From assembly GCA_035263105.1 (NCBI GenBank), contig DATFRO010000066.1, positions 4,609-68,608 of the forward strand: a stretch of 64,000 nucleotides of DNA, given 5' to 3'. The stretch is from DATBVX01 sp035263105 (GTDB lineage: Bacteria; Pseudomonadota; Gammaproteobacteria; Steroidobacterales; Steroidobacteraceae). Both the position numbers and the translations under genes were made by a program. Below the pieces are notes generated by a model that worked only from the letters and a program-made list of their open reading frames with translations, made no database searches and was not told the origin of the DNA. This document shows, one piece after another, positions 53,809 through 63,496 of this stretch; the stretch's first letter is position 1, and every line of letters starts with the position of its first letter.

Positions 53809-54474
53809 TCAGCCCGTCTCGATGCCGCTCAGCGCGGCAATCATTCGCTGAACCGCGGTCAGGAGCGGGGCCATCAGCGCGTTGAGGACACCGGCATACA
53901 GCAATGCGAACAGGATGAAGAAGCCGAACGGGTCGAGCCGGTCCAGCACCCGGGCGAAGCCCGGCGAGACAAAACTGCGCAGCACGCGACTGCCGTCGAG
54001 CGGCGGGATCGGCAGCATATTCAGGACGGCGAACAGCACGTTCACCAGTATGCCTGCCGAGCACATCGTGAGCAGCCACTGCGGCTCGCCCACGACTCCA
54101 CGCAAGCGTTGCAGGCCTGCCAGCAGCAGGGCCCAGATCAGTGCCTGCACCAGGTTCGACGCCGGCCCGGCCGCGGCGACCTTCGCCATGTCGGTGCGCG
54201 GATGACGCAGGTTTTGCGGATTGATCGGCACGGGCCTGGCCCAGCCGATCACGGGGATGTTGAGCAGGAGCGCGAGGCTCGGAATCGCCACGGTGCCGAT
54301 CGGATCGATGTGCTTGAGCGGGTTGAGCGTCAGTCGTCCCATGCGCTCCGCCGTGTTGTCGCCGTAATGACGCGCGACGAAGCCGTGCATCACCTCGTGC
54401 ACGGTGAAGGCCAGCACTATCGGGATCGCCCAGATTGAAACTTCTACGAGAAAGTGGATCAGGTTTTCCGGCAT
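53809..54474 (-). CDS. M50 family (site-2-type) membrane metalloprotease
   Basis: 221-residue integral membrane protein with about five helices. The zinc site is HEVMH (residues 26-30), the third ligand lies in NMLPIPPLDGSRVL, and the conserved AAAGPASNLVQALIWAL helix is present. There is no PDZ domain, so it is of the short YdiL/SREBP-S2P type rather than RseP. The substrate is unknown. It is set between yciO and trpS, an arrangement common in Gammaproteobacteria. Confidence 0.92.
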   Translation of the reverse strand: MPENLIHFLVEVSIWAIPIVLAFTVHEVMHGFVARHYGDNTAERMGRLTLNPLKHIDPIGTVAIPSLALLLNIPVIGWARPVPINPQNLRHPRTDMAKVAAAGPASNLVQALIWALLLAGLQRLRGVVGEPQWLLTMCSAGILVNVLFAVLNMLPIPPLDGSRVLRSFVSPGFARVLDRLDPFGFFILFALLYAGVLNALMAPLLTAVQRMIAALSGIETG

Positions 54475-54556
54475 AAACTGTTGTTTCGCCTAGATGTCCC
54501 AGGCGAGTTACGCCCTCGGGCTCGAGGCTGGGCGAGCGCCCGCGAGCCGGCGGCGA

Positions 54557-55210
54557 TTATACGCGAGAAGCGCTGCCCGCCCCGGCGGAGCGCTCGAATG
54601 CCTCCACGATGCCGCGCCCGCGTCGCACGACGACCGGCGCTTCGCCGACGAGGTCGATCACCGTGGTCGGCTCGAGACCGCAATTGCCTCCATCGAGCAC
54701 GACGTCCACTTGCTGCTCCAGGCGCTCACGGATCTCGAGCGCATCCGTCAGCGGCAACTCGTCACCAGGCAACAGCAAGGTTGAGCTCATGATCGGCTCG
54801 CCCAGCTCCTTCAGGAGCAAGCGCGGCACCGGGTGGTCGGGAACGCGGATCCCGATCGTGCGCCGCCGGGGATTCTGCAGGCGCTTGGGCGTCTCGCGCG
54901 TGGCGCGCAACAGGAACGTATAGGGCCCGGGCGTGAACTTGCGCAACAAGCGGTACTGGCTGTTGTCGATACGTGCGTAACGTGCGATCTCCGAGAGGTC
55001 GCGGCACACCAACGTGAAATGGTGGTCCTTGTCCGCCATGCGGATCCGGCGAATCCGCTCCATCGCCTCCTTGTCCCCGATGTGGCAGCCGAGGGCATAA
55101 CAGGAGTCGGTCGGGTACACGATGACACCGCCGGCGCGAATGATCTCCGCGGCGCGCCGAATGAGCCGCAGTTGCGGGTTCAGGGGGTGAATCTCGAACA
55201 ACTGACTCAT
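54557..55210 (-). CDS. yciO: YciO/Sua5-family translation factor-like protein
   Basis: 217-residue protein of the Sua5/YrdC/YciO family, which binds ATP, threonine and bicarbonate in making threonylcarbamoyl-adenylate. It has GGVIVYPTDSCYALGCHIGD (20 residues), the KDHHFTLVCRDLSEIA variant of KxRP, GPYTFLLRAT and STLLLPGDE. The substitution of KDHHF at the usual KxRxKPL position is that of YciO rather than TsaC, so a full tRNA t6A role is uncertain. A TATGAT box lies just upstream (near 55216 on the plus strand) and serves the divergent yciB. Confidence 0.9.
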   Translation of the reverse strand: MSQLFEIHPLNPQLRLIRRAAEIIRAGGVIVYPTDSCYALGCHIGDKEAMERIRRIRMADKDHHFTLVCRDLSEIARYARIDNSQYRLLRKFTPGPYTFLLRATRETPKRLQNPRRRTIGIRVPDHPVPRLLLKELGEPIMSSTLLLPGDELPLTDALEIRERLEQQVDVVLDGGNCGLEPTTVIDLVGEAPVVVRRGRGIVEAFERSAGAGSASRV

Positions 55211-55266
55211 CCTGCTATGATACGCGGCCTTTCGGCGGCCCCCCGGGGCGGCAACACCTGAGATTC

Positions 55267-55836
55267 ATGCACCTCCTGATCGACTTCCTCCCCCTGGTCG
55301 CCTTCCTCGTGGCCTACGTGCTGGGTGGGATCTACGTGGCGACGGCGGCGCTGATGGTGGGGTGCGCGCTGCAGATCGGCGTGCACTGGTGGCGCACGCG
55401 CACCGTCAAGCCGATCCATGGCATCACGGCCGTACTTGCGCTCATCTTCGGCACGGCCACGCTCCTGCTCCACGACCCGCGCTTCATCCAGTGGAAGGTG
55501 TCCGTGCTGATGTGGCTGCTCGCGCTCGCATTCCTGGGAAGCCAGTTCATCGGACGTCAGCCGTTCGCGCAACGATTGCTGGAGAGCAGCCTCGCCGAGC
55601 AACTGGGGCCGGTGAGCGCGCGCCGCTGGATCTGGATCAATGTCGCGTGGGTGTTGTTTTTTCTGGCCGTCGGTGCGCTCAACCTCTACATCGCGCGCAC
55701 GTTCCCCGATCGCTGGCCGTACTTCAAAGGACTCGGAGTCCCGGGCCTGAGCGTGTTGTTCATGTTCGCGCAGCTGCTGTGGTTGCCACTGCGCGCCCCC
55801 GATGAGAGCCCGCGGCTCGATGAGCCGAAGAGCTGA
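55267..55836 (+). CDS. yciB: Inner-membrane spanning protein YciB (IspA)
   Basis: 189-residue membrane protein with five helices. Conserved blocks are LLIDFLPLVAFLVAYVLGGI (20), HWWRTRTVKPIHGITAVLAL (20), HDPRFIQWKVSVLMWLLAL and ARTFPDRWPYFKGLGVPG. It is linked to envelope integrity and cell elongation/division in E. coli. It begins a short plus-strand run with bolA and a PpiC-type gene. Confidence 0.93.
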   Translation: MHLLIDFLPLVAFLVAYVLGGIYVATAALMVGCALQIGVHWWRTRTVKPIHGITAVLALIFGTATLLLHDPRFIQWKVSVLMWLLALAFLGSQFIGRQPFAQRLLESSLAEQLGPVSARRWIWINVAWVLFFLAVGALNLYIARTFPDRWPYFKGLGVPGLSVLFMFAQLLWLPLRAPDESPRLDEPKS

Positions 55837-55849
55837 TGGCGGATCGCAC

Positions 55850-56140
55850 GTGAATACCACGAACCGGTTGGAGCGCATCCGCGCGCGTCTCGAAACGGCC
55901 TTGGCGCCCGCCGAGCTGCACGTGGAGGATCAAAGCCACCTGCATGCAGGTCACGCCGGCGCCCGCAGCGGTCGCGGTCACTTTCGAGTGCGCATCGTCG
56001 CGTCCGCATTCGAGGGACACAATCCGCTGCAGCGGCATCGACTGGTGTACCAGGCGCTCGAGGAGATGATGCTGAACGACATTCACGCACTGAGCATCGA
56101 GGCCTTCGCGCCCACAGAGACCGCGCGCCGCGCGGGTTGA
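55850..56140 (+). CDS. BolA family protein
   Basis: 96-residue BolA-fold protein. It has RLERIRARLETALAPAEL, the loop ESHLHAGH-type QSHLHAGHAGA with His, HFRVRIVASAFEGHNPLQRH (20) and MMLNDIHALSIEAFAP. BolA proteins pair with monothiol glutaredoxins in iron-sulfur handling or act as regulators. The loop lacks Cys, as in BolA-H types. GTG at 55850 is chosen because it avoids overlap with yciB and fits the family's start. In-frame ATGs at 55802 and 55820 lie inside yciB. Confidence 0.88.
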   Translation: MNTTNRLERIRARLETALAPAELHVEDQSHLHAGHAGARSGRGHFRVRIVASAFEGHNPLQRHRLVYQALEEMMLNDIHALSIEAFAPTETARRAG

Positions 56141-56197
56141 GCGCCTGCAGAACACAGCCACCGCATTTCAAACGCTATCCATCCACTCGAGGCACCC

Positions 56198-57019
56198 ATG
56201 AAGAAGTTCCTGACCTTGTTACTCGCACTCAGCCTGACCGCGCTCGCCGCGTGCCAGCAGAAGGCGGCGGCACCGGCCGCGGCGACCACCACCGGCACGC
56301 CGGTGGCGCTCGTCAACGGCAAGCCGATCTCGTCCGAGACCTTCGACTTCTACGTGAAGAATCGCGCCAACAAGGCGACCGCGGATCTCACCGCGGAGCA
56401 GAAGCAGCAGTTGCTCGATGAGCTGATCCGCGTCGAGCTCACCGCGCAGCAGGCCGTCAAGGAGGGCCTGGACAAGCAGTCCGACGTCATCGATCGGCTC
56501 GACCTGACGCGCCAGAACGTGCTCGCTGACGCCGTCGTGCAGAACTACATGAAGGGCAAGACGCCGACCGAGCAGGAACTGCGCGCGGAGTACGAAACGC
56601 AGGTGGCGGCGATGTCCAAGACCGAGTACAAGGCGCGCCACATCCTGGTCGCTACCGAGCCTTACGCGCAGGCGATCATCGAGAAGCTCCACAAGGGTGC
56701 GGACTTCGCCGAGATCGCACGCAAGGAATCCATGGACAATTCCAAGAACGAGGGCGGGGAGCTCGGCTGGTTCAAGCCGCAGGGCATGGTGCCGCAGTTT
56801 GCCGACGCGGTCGCCGCCCTGAAGAAGGGGGAGATCACCGCGAAGCCGGTGCAGACTCAGTACGGCTGGCATGTGATCCAGCTGGAAGACACGCGTGAGG
56901 TTGTACCGCCCGACTTCGAGCAGGCCAAGGAGCAGCTCGGCCGCATCGTGCAGCAGAAAAAGCTGCAGGCCTACATCGACGAGCTGAAGAAGACCGCGAC
57001 GATCGAAAAGAAGATCTGA
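56198..57019 (+). CDS. PpiC-type peptidyl-prolyl isomerase lipoprotein
   Basis: 273-residue parvulin-type folding catalyst. The lipobox LAAC (residues 16-19) indicates an envelope anchor. The N-terminal SurA_N-like chaperone part (about 35-130; VNGKPISSETFDFYVKN) precedes one parvulin domain (about 140-235) with ARHILVATE, DNSKNEGGELGWF and YGWHVIQLED. The C-terminal helix is KLQAYIDELKK. It probably helps outer-membrane or secreted proteins fold. A strong terminator follows. Confidence 0.93.
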   Translation: MKKFLTLLLALSLTALAACQQKAAAPAAATTTGTPVALVNGKPISSETFDFYVKNRANKATADLTAEQKQQLLDELIRVELTAQQAVKEGLDKQSDVIDRLDLTRQNVLADAVVQNYMKGKTPTEQELRAEYETQVAAMSKTEYKARHILVATEPYAQAIIEKLHKGADFAEIARKESMDNSKNEGGELGWFKPQGMVPQFADAVAALKKGEITAKPVQTQYGWHVIQLEDTREVVPPDFEQAKEQLGRIVQQKKLQAYIDELKKTATIEKKI

Positions 57020-57037
57020 GGTCGCTGTCGTGAACCT

Positions 57038-57076
57038 GAGCCCGTCGCCCCCGCGGGTCGACGGGCTCTGCATTTT
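57038..57076 (+). terminator. Rho-independent terminator after the PpiC gene
   Basis: GAGCCCGTCG (57038-57047) and CGACGGGCTC (57059-57068) form a perfect 10-bp stem with an 11-nt loop, followed by TGCATTTT. It ends the yciB-bolA-ppiC unit and lies between convergent ppiC and ligA. The minus side lacks a T run. Confidence 0.8.
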
Positions 57077-57086
57077 CCCGATCCCT

Positions 57087-59123
57087 TCAGTCCGCCTGGA
57101 CGTCGAGAAGCTTCTGGAATTGCTCCTCGTCGAGAACAGTGATGCCCAGATCAGAGGCCTTCTTGAGCTTCGACCCGGCTTCGGCTCCGGCGACGACGTA
57201 GTCGGTCTTCTTCGAGACGCTGCCGCTCACTTTGCCGCCGCGGCCCAGGATCAGATGCTGGGCTTCCTCGCGGGTCATCCGGGCCAGCGTCCCGGTCAGC
57301 ACAAACGTCTTGCCCACAAAAGGCCCCTCCGCCGGACGCGCGCGCGCTACGGCAGGCCACTGAACAGCACCGCGCTTCGGGTCGACCAGTGCTTCGATCA
57401 CCTGCCGGTTGTGCGGTTCGTGAAAGAACCGGTACACGCTGGCCGCGATGATTGGGCCGATGTCCGGCACCTCTTCGATCTGCTCCGCGCTCGCATTGCC
57501 TAGCGGCTCGAGCGCACCGAAATGCTGTGCAAGCGCGCGTGCCGTGGCTTCGCCGACGTCCGGAATCCCGAGTGCCAGCAGGAAGCGTGGAAACGTCGTG
57601 TTGCGGCTGCGCTCGAGGGCGTGCACCAGGTTCTGCGCGGACTTCTCACCCATGCGCTCGAGATCCGCGAGCCGTGCCGCCGTCAGGTCATAGAGATCCG
57701 CGGACGTCCTGACGACGTCGGCATCGACCAGCTGGTCGATCAGCTTGGTGCCCAGGCCCTCGATGTCCATCGCATGACGCGACGCGAAGTGCCGCAGCGC
57801 CTCCTTGCGCTGTGCCGGACAGAAGAGTCCGCCCGTACATCTCGCGACCGCCTGATCGGGCAGGCGCTCCACGGCTGAGTTGCAGATCGGGCAGCGCTTC
57901 GGCAGCTGCACCACCCGGGCATTCTTCGGGCGGCGCTCGAGCACGACCTTCACGATCTCCGGAATCACGTCGCCCGCGCGCCGGATGACCACCGTGTCGC
58001 CGATGCGCACATCCTTGCGCTCGACTTCATCCATGTTGTGCAGCGTCGCATTGCTCACGGTGACGCCCCCGACGAACACCGGCTCGAGTTTGGCGACGGG
58101 CGTCAACGCGCCGGTGCGCCCGACATTGAATTCCACCTCGCGCACCACCGTGGTCTCTTCCTCGGCGGGGAACTTGTGAGCGATCGCCCAGCGCGGTGCG
58201 CGCGAGACGAACCCGAGGCGCCTCTGGGACGTCATGTCGTCGACCTTGTAGACGACGCCGTCGATCTGGTAGCGGAGCTGATTGCGGCGCGCGCCGATAC
58301 TCGCGTAATACTCGAGGCAGCCTTCGACACCGTGCACCAGTCGTGCCTCACCCGAGGTCTTGAGACCCCAGCGGCGCAGCGTCTGCAACAGCTCGTGCTG
58401 CCGGTTCGGCAGCACGCCCCCCTCGCTGAACCCCACCGCATAGAAAAAGATGTCGAGTGGGCGTTGTGCGGTCAGTCGCGGATCGAGCTGGCGGAGGCTC
58501 CCCGCGGCTGCGTTGCGTGGGTTGACGAAGGTCTTCTCACCGCGTGCCAGCGCCTCGGCGTTGAAGCGTTTGAAGCCTTCGAAGGGGAAGAATACTTCGC
58601 CGCGCACCTCGAAAAGACGCGGGACACCCTCGCCCTGCAGGCGCAGCGGCACCGCACGAATCGCCTTGAGGTTGGCACTGACATCCTCTCCCCGCGTTCC
58701 ATCTCCGCGAGTCGCCCCCTGGACGAACTCGCCGTCCTGGTAGGTCAGGCTCACTGCCAGTCCATCCAGCTTCGGCTCCGCCGTGTAGTCCACGGTGCTC
58801 GTCCCCGGCAGACGCTCGCGCACCCTGCGGTCGAAGTCGCGCACCTCCTCCTCGGTGAACGCGTTGTCGAGCGACAGCATCGGCACGCGGTGCTCGACCT
58901 CGCCGAACTCGGCGACCGGCGCTGTGCCGACGCGTTGCGTCGGCGAGCGCGGGTCGACGAGCTCCGGGAAGCGCTGCTCGAGCGCTTGCAGCTCGCGCAG
59001 CAGGCGATCGTATTCGGCGTCGGAAACCTCGGGGTCGTCGAGCGCGTAGTAGCGGTAATTGTGATGCTCGATCGCGGCGCGCAACTGCGCCGCGCGCTCG
59101 CGGGCCTCGGAAGGTGCGGACAT
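57087..59123 (-). CDS. ligA: NAD-dependent DNA ligase
   Basis: 678-residue ligase that seals nicks in replication and repair. It has domain Ia (HNYRYYALDDPEVSDAEYD), the AMP-accepting Lys118 in PKLDG, the OB fold, the Cys4 zinc finger (CPICNSAVE and later CTGGLFCPAQRK), a helix-hairpin-helix domain and a C-terminal BRCT domain (GKTFVLTGTLARMTREEAQH, 20). Length matches the family. It lies 9 bp behind zipA, giving smc-zipA-ligA as in other Gammaproteobacteria. Confidence 0.97.
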   Translation of the reverse strand: MSAPSEARERAAQLRAAIEHHNYRYYALDDPEVSDAEYDRLLRELQALEQRFPELVDPRSPTQRVGTAPVAEFGEVEHRVPMLSLDNAFTEEEVRDFDRRVRERLPGTSTVDYTAEPKLDGLAVSLTYQDGEFVQGATRGDGTRGEDVSANLKAIRAVPLRLQGEGVPRLFEVRGEVFFPFEGFKRFNAEALARGEKTFVNPRNAAAGSLRQLDPRLTAQRPLDIFFYAVGFSEGGVLPNRQHELLQTLRRWGLKTSGEARLVHGVEGCLEYYASIGARRNQLRYQIDGVVYKVDDMTSQRRLGFVSRAPRWAIAHKFPAEEETTVVREVEFNVGRTGALTPVAKLEPVFVGGVTVSNATLHNMDEVERKDVRIGDTVVIRRAGDVIPEIVKVVLERRPKNARVVQLPKRCPICNSAVERLPDQAVARCTGGLFCPAQRKEALRHFASRHAMDIEGLGTKLIDQLVDADVVRTSADLYDLTAARLADLERMGEKSAQNLVHALERSRNTTFPRFLLALGIPDVGEATARALAQHFGALEPLGNASAEQIEEVPDIGPIIAASVYRFFHEPHNRQVIEALVDPKRGAVQWPAVARARPAEGPFVGKTFVLTGTLARMTREEAQHLILGRGGKVSGSVSKKTDYVVAGAEAGSKLKKASDLGITVLDEEQFQKLLDVQAD

Positions 59124-59132
59124 CGGCGGGCC

Positions 59133-59888
59133 TCAGCCTGGAGGAGGTCCTGCAGATTGCGTGCGTGCCTGCCACGCGGCGACGTCAGCGCGCAGGTCGC
59201 TCAGGCGCTGAACATTGAGTGCGGCACCGCGTTCGTCCTGGAGCACGCCGTGGAGTTTTTCCGCCAGGTGTTTGCCCGCGCCGATCATCTCCTCCACCAA
59301 CGCCGCAGCATCCAGGGGCCCCGGCAGAACCGCAAACAGCGTCACGCCCGGAAAGCGTCGGCCGTCGATGCGCTCGAGATCGAAGGTCCCGGGCTCGACC
59401 AGGCTGGCCACGCTGAACACCGTGGCACCCTCAGCGGTGGTGCGATGGAAGATCGAGAACTTGCCGTGGTGCAGCCCGGCGCCCTGCAGCGCTTCGACCA
59501 GCTGACGCCCTTCGAAACGCTCCAGGGGCGGTGCGGCCAGACGCAGCGTGATGATCTTCTCTTCCGGAGGTTCGATGCGCCGCGGCTCGGGCCGCACGAT
59601 CTCGGTGTCGCCCAGGATCGGCTCGATGCGCGCCAGCGCCTCGGTCAGCACCGGGATGGTGTCGCCCGGATCGATCATGGGTTCGGATGCAGGCTCGGGA
59701 GGGGCTTCGGCAGGCGGCGGCTCCGGCATCGGCTCCGGCGGTGGCGCGAAGGTCGGCTCAACGAGACGGTCGGGAAGTCGGCGGTGCTCCGAGCCTGACG
59801 CCTGGTGCTGGCGACGCGTTTCCCACCACCACAGCCCGATCCAGAACAGGACTCCGAGGCCGAGCAGAATCCAGCGCAGTTCTGGCAT
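59133..59888 (-). CDS. zipA: Cell division protein ZipA
   Basis: 251-residue divisome protein that tethers FtsZ to the membrane. Residues 5-24 are the N-terminal membrane anchor (WILLGLGVLFWIGLWWW), followed by a Pro/Glu-rich linker (about 45-110) and the FtsZ-binding domain (about 112-240; ITLRLAAPP, GLHHGKFSIFHR, FSVASLVEPGTFD, VTLFAVLPGP). It is 12 bp behind smc. ZipA is confined to Gammaproteobacteria, which supports the class assignment. Confidence 0.93.
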   Translation of the reverse strand: MPELRWILLGLGVLFWIGLWWWETRRQHQASGSEHRRLPDRLVEPTFAPPPEPMPEPPPAEAPPEPASEPMIDPGDTIPVLTEALARIEPILGDTEIVRPEPRRIEPPEEKIITLRLAAPPLERFEGRQLVEALQGAGLHHGKFSIFHRTTAEGATVFSVASLVEPGTFDLERIDGRRFPGVTLFAVLPGPLDAAALVEEMIGAGKHLAEKLHGVLQDERGAALNVQRLSDLRADVAAWQARTQSAGPPPG

Positions 59889-59900
59889 GGCAACCCGCGG

Positions 59901-62900
59901 CTACATGGCCGCCATGCGCATGGCCTCGTCGACGTCCACCGCCACGAGGCGCGACACGCCCGGTTCGCTCATGGTCACGCCGATGAGCTGCGACGCCAGC
60001 TCCATGGTCGTCTTGTTGTGCGTGATGAACAGGAACTGCACGCGTTGCGACATCTCGCGCACGATGTCGCAGAACCGCCCGACGTTGTGGTCGTCGAGCG
60101 GCGCATCGACCTCGTCGAGGAGGCAGAACGGCGCGGGGTTGAGATCGAAGATGGAGAACACCAGCGCGACGGCGGTCAGGGCCTTTTCGCCGCCCGACAG
60201 CAGGTGGATGGTGCTGTTGCGCTTGCCCGGTGGACGTGCCATCACAGCCACGCCGGCGCTCAGCACGTCCTCGCCGGTCATCTCGAGATACGCATGCCCG
60301 CCGCCGAACAGCCGCGGAAACTTTTCCTTGAGGCCGGCGTTCACGCGATCGAAGGTGTCCTGGAAGCGTTGCCGGGTCTCCTTGTCGATGCGGCGGATCG
60401 CGTTCTCGAGCGTAGCCAGCGCCTCGGTGAGATCGGTGAACTGGCGATCCAGATACTCCTTGCGCTCGGATTGCTCCTTGAATTCGTCGATCGCCGCCAG
60501 GTTGACCGACCCGAGACGCACGATGCGATCGGTGGTCTCCGCCAGGTTCTGCTCCCATGCCGCAATCGTCGCTTCGGCCGTCAGCGCACCGAGCACCGTT
60601 TCGAGATCGAAGTGTGTCGCTGCGAACTGCTCGGCGAGTGACTCGCGCCGCACGCGGATCTCCTGTGCGGCGAGCCGCGCCTGCTCCATGGTGCCACGCA
60701 CTTCGTCGACGCGCGTTTCGCAGCCGACCCGCTGCTCTTCCAGCCCCCGCAACCCCGACTCGGCAGCCTCCAGGGACTCTCGCGCGGTGCGCAGCTCTCC
60801 TTCCACCGTGAGCTTGCGCGAGAGCGCCTGCTCGAGCGAGCGCTCCATGTCCGCGAGTGGGGTGACCGCGCCGCGAATCTGCGCGTCGAGCTCCTCGCGT
60901 CGCGCTTTGAGTTGCGCCAGTTGCGTGCGCATGCGCTCGAGCGCCGATAGCGTGGCACTTTGCGCCGCGCGGCGTGATTCGAGCTGAATCTCCACCTCGC
61001 GCGCATGCGCGCGTTCCTGCTCCGCCTGCCCGCGAGCCTGCTCGAGGTCGGTGCGCAGCCGTTCGCGCTCCGCCGCAAGGTCGGGGCGCCGCTCATCCAG
61101 CACTCGCAGCGCCGCCTCCGCCTGCCCGAGCCGCGTGCGCGCGGCCTGCATACCGGCTTCGGCCTCGCGGACCTGCAGCTCGAGTGTCGTCCGCTCCTTG
61201 AGCAGCCCTTCGAGGCGTGCAGCGGTCTCGCTGACGCGTTCACGTGATGCATCGAGCTGGGCGCTGAGGCCCGATTGCTCGGCGTGGCGCCGATTCACAT
61301 CCGCCTGCAGGTTCTCGCGACGCGCCTCGAGGTCAGTGGCGCGTGCCCGCGCTTGGGCGAGCGAGCCCTCCAGCGTGCGAACCGCCTGTTCGGCTTGCGC
61401 CACCTCGGTCCGCAAGCCCTCCATCTCCTCCTCACGCTCCAGGACACCGGCGTGCGTGTCGCGATCCCGGCTCACGCGCAGCCAATGCTCGCCGATCCAG
61501 ATCCCGTCGCGGGTGATGATCGATTCCCCGGGGTGCAGAAACGCGCGACGCACCAGCGCCGCAGCCAGGTTGTCGACGGCATAGACATGGCCCAGCAGTG
61601 TCTGCAGCGCTGCGGGACCCTCCACCTTGGCGAGCAGGCTTTGCGCCGGCAGTTCGCCGCGCGCGCCGCTCTGCCCCAGCAGGAAGGTCACCTGCCCGGA
61701 TTCGAGCTGGTCGAGAACCGCGGTCACGGCATCGAAGCCGTCGACGCACACAGCTTCGAGGTACCCGCCGAGGACCGTCTCGACGGCGCGCTCCCAGCCT
61801 TTCTGCACGCGGATCTTCTGCGCTAGGCGCGGCCGATCGGCGAGCGAGTGCGACCCGAGCCACTCCATAACCCGGCCCTGGGCTTGCCCCAGCGCGGCCT
61901 GTTGCAGGGCTTCGAGGGAGACCAGACGCCCGTGTAACGCCTGGCTATGCGAACGCGCCTCGTCCAGGCGGGCCACGACCTGCGTTTCCAGCTCGCGCGC
62001 GGCCTGCATCCCTTGCAGTGCCGTCTCGAGCTCCTGGCGTGCCATCTCGCCCGCCTGGCGCGCCACCAGCTCGCGATCGCTCAACAATTCAAGCTGAACT
62101 GCGGTCTCACTCTTCTCGAGCGGGCCGCGCTCGGCCTGCACGCGATCGAGCTGACCGCGCAGATGGCGTAGCCGATTCTCGATTTCTTCAATGCGTGCGC
62201 GCTCGACTTGTGCGCCCTGTTCGGCCGTTCCGGCCTCGCGGGTGTGCTCTTCCCAGCGTGACTGCCACGCCTGCATCGTGGCTTCGAGGCTTTGCAGTTG
62301 CTGCGCAGAGGCGCGTTCGCGTTCGTGAGCCAGCGCGTGGCGCGGCTCGAGATCGCGCAAGGCCGAGAGCAGTTCGTGCGCCTGCGCCTCGTCGCGTTGC
62401 AGCTGCCCGGCGAGCTCGGTGCTGCCGCTTTCTGTCTGCTCCAGGTCCGTGCGCTGGCGCTGGCGCAGCTCACGCGCATGCTGGATCGACTGTTCGAGGC
62501 GCGTGGCATCGGCGCCCAGCTGGTAGTAGCTCGCCTGCACTGCATTCAGGCGATCGTTCTGCTCGGCCTGGTGTGAGCGCGATTTTTCGATCGCGGCCTC
62601 GATGGCCCGCAGGTCCGCAATGGCGGCCTGCATGCCGACCTCCCGCTCGCGGGTCGCCTGCTCGCGATTCGCCGCCTCGGCCTCGAGGTCGCGCAGCTTC
62701 AGGGCGAGCACTTCGGCCCCGAGCTTGCGCTCCTCCTCCTTGAGCACCTGGTAGCGACGTGCGGTCGCGGCCTGGCGCTGCAGGTGCCGGATCTGCTTTT
62801 CCACTTCTTCCCGCAGGTCGTTCAGTCGCTCGAGGTTTTCGCGCGTGTGCGCGATGCGATTCTCGGTCTCGCGGCGCCGCTCCTTGTACTTCGAAATACC

Positions 62901-63404
62901 GGCGGCCTCCTCGAGAAACGCCCGCAGGTCTTCAGGCTTGGCCTCGATGAGGCGGGAGATCATGCCTTGCTCGATGATCGCGTAACTGCGCGAGCCGAGC
63001 CCGGTGCCGAGGAACAGCGCCGTGATGTCCTTACGCCGGCAGCGCGCCCCGTTGATCAGGTAGACCGACGTTCCGTCACGCGACACGACTCGCTTGAGCG
63101 AGACCTCCGCGTAGTTCGCGTACTGTCCGCCGATGGCCCCGTCCGCGTTGTCGAAGACCAGCTCGATCGAGGCGGTGCCGACCGGCTTGCGCGCACTCGA
63201 GCCGTTGAAGATCACGTCGGCCATCGAGTCGCCGCGCAGGCGCGTGGCCGAGATCTCACCCATCACCCAGCGCACGGCATCGATGACGTTCGATTTGCCG
63301 CAGCCGTTCGGGCCGATGATGCCCGTGAGATTGGAGGGAAAGTGGATCGAGGTGGGGTCGACGAAGGATTTGAAGCCGGCGAGCTTGATTCGGGTTAGCC
63401 GCAT
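59901..63404 (-). CDS. smc: Chromosome segregation protein SMC
   Basis: 1167-residue condensin ATPase. It has a Walker A GPNGCGKSN (31-39), Q-loop, a long first coiled coil (about 170-490), the hinge (about 510-660; LLGQSGARGELPAQSLLAKV, 20), a second coiled coil (to about 1000), the signature LLSGGEKALTAVALVF and Walker B FCLLDEVDAPLDD. It acts with ScpA and ScpB, both encoded about 8 kb away. Presence of SMC-ScpAB rather than MukBEF argues against Enterobacterales and relatives. Confidence 0.97.
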   Translation of the reverse strand: MRLTRIKLAGFKSFVDPTSIHFPSNLTGIIGPNGCGKSNVIDAVRWVMGEISATRLRGDSMADVIFNGSSARKPVGTASIELVFDNADGAIGGQYANYAEVSLKRVVSRDGTSVYLINGARCRRKDITALFLGTGLGSRSYAIIEQGMISRLIEAKPEDLRAFLEEAAGISKYKERRRETENRIAHTRENLERLNDLREEVEKQIRHLQRQAATARRYQVLKEEERKLGAEVLALKLRDLEAEAANREQATREREVGMQAAIADLRAIEAAIEKSRSHQAEQNDRLNAVQASYYQLGADATRLEQSIQHARELRQRQRTDLEQTESGSTELAGQLQRDEAQAHELLSALRDLEPRHALAHERERASAQQLQSLEATMQAWQSRWEEHTREAGTAEQGAQVERARIEEIENRLRHLRGQLDRVQAERGPLEKSETAVQLELLSDRELVARQAGEMARQELETALQGMQAARELETQVVARLDEARSHSQALHGRLVSLEALQQAALGQAQGRVMEWLGSHSLADRPRLAQKIRVQKGWERAVETVLGGYLEAVCVDGFDAVTAVLDQLESGQVTFLLGQSGARGELPAQSLLAKVEGPAALQTLLGHVYAVDNLAAALVRRAFLHPGESIITRDGIWIGEHWLRVSRDRDTHAGVLEREEEMEGLRTEVAQAEQAVRTLEGSLAQARARATDLEARRENLQADVNRRHAEQSGLSAQLDASRERVSETAARLEGLLKERTTLELQVREAEAGMQAARTRLGQAEAALRVLDERRPDLAAERERLRTDLEQARGQAEQERAHAREVEIQLESRRAAQSATLSALERMRTQLAQLKARREELDAQIRGAVTPLADMERSLEQALSRKLTVEGELRTARESLEAAESGLRGLEEQRVGCETRVDEVRGTMEQARLAAQEIRVRRESLAEQFAATHFDLETVLGALTAEATIAAWEQNLAETTDRIVRLGSVNLAAIDEFKEQSERKEYLDRQFTDLTEALATLENAIRRIDKETRQRFQDTFDRVNAGLKEKFPRLFGGGHAYLEMTGEDVLSAGVAVMARPPGKRNSTIHLLSGGEKALTAVALVFSIFDLNPAPFCLLDEVDAPLDDHNVGRFCDIVREMSQRVQFLFITHNKTTMELASQLIGVTMSEPGVSRLVAVDVDEAMRMAAM

Positions 63405-63496
63405 GATGTCCCTGGGCTGACTCCGCAGGCGTGGTTCATGTTGGCGGCGTAGTGTAAAGTAAATTCACTGTTGGTTCGATACGTTGCAGGCACTTC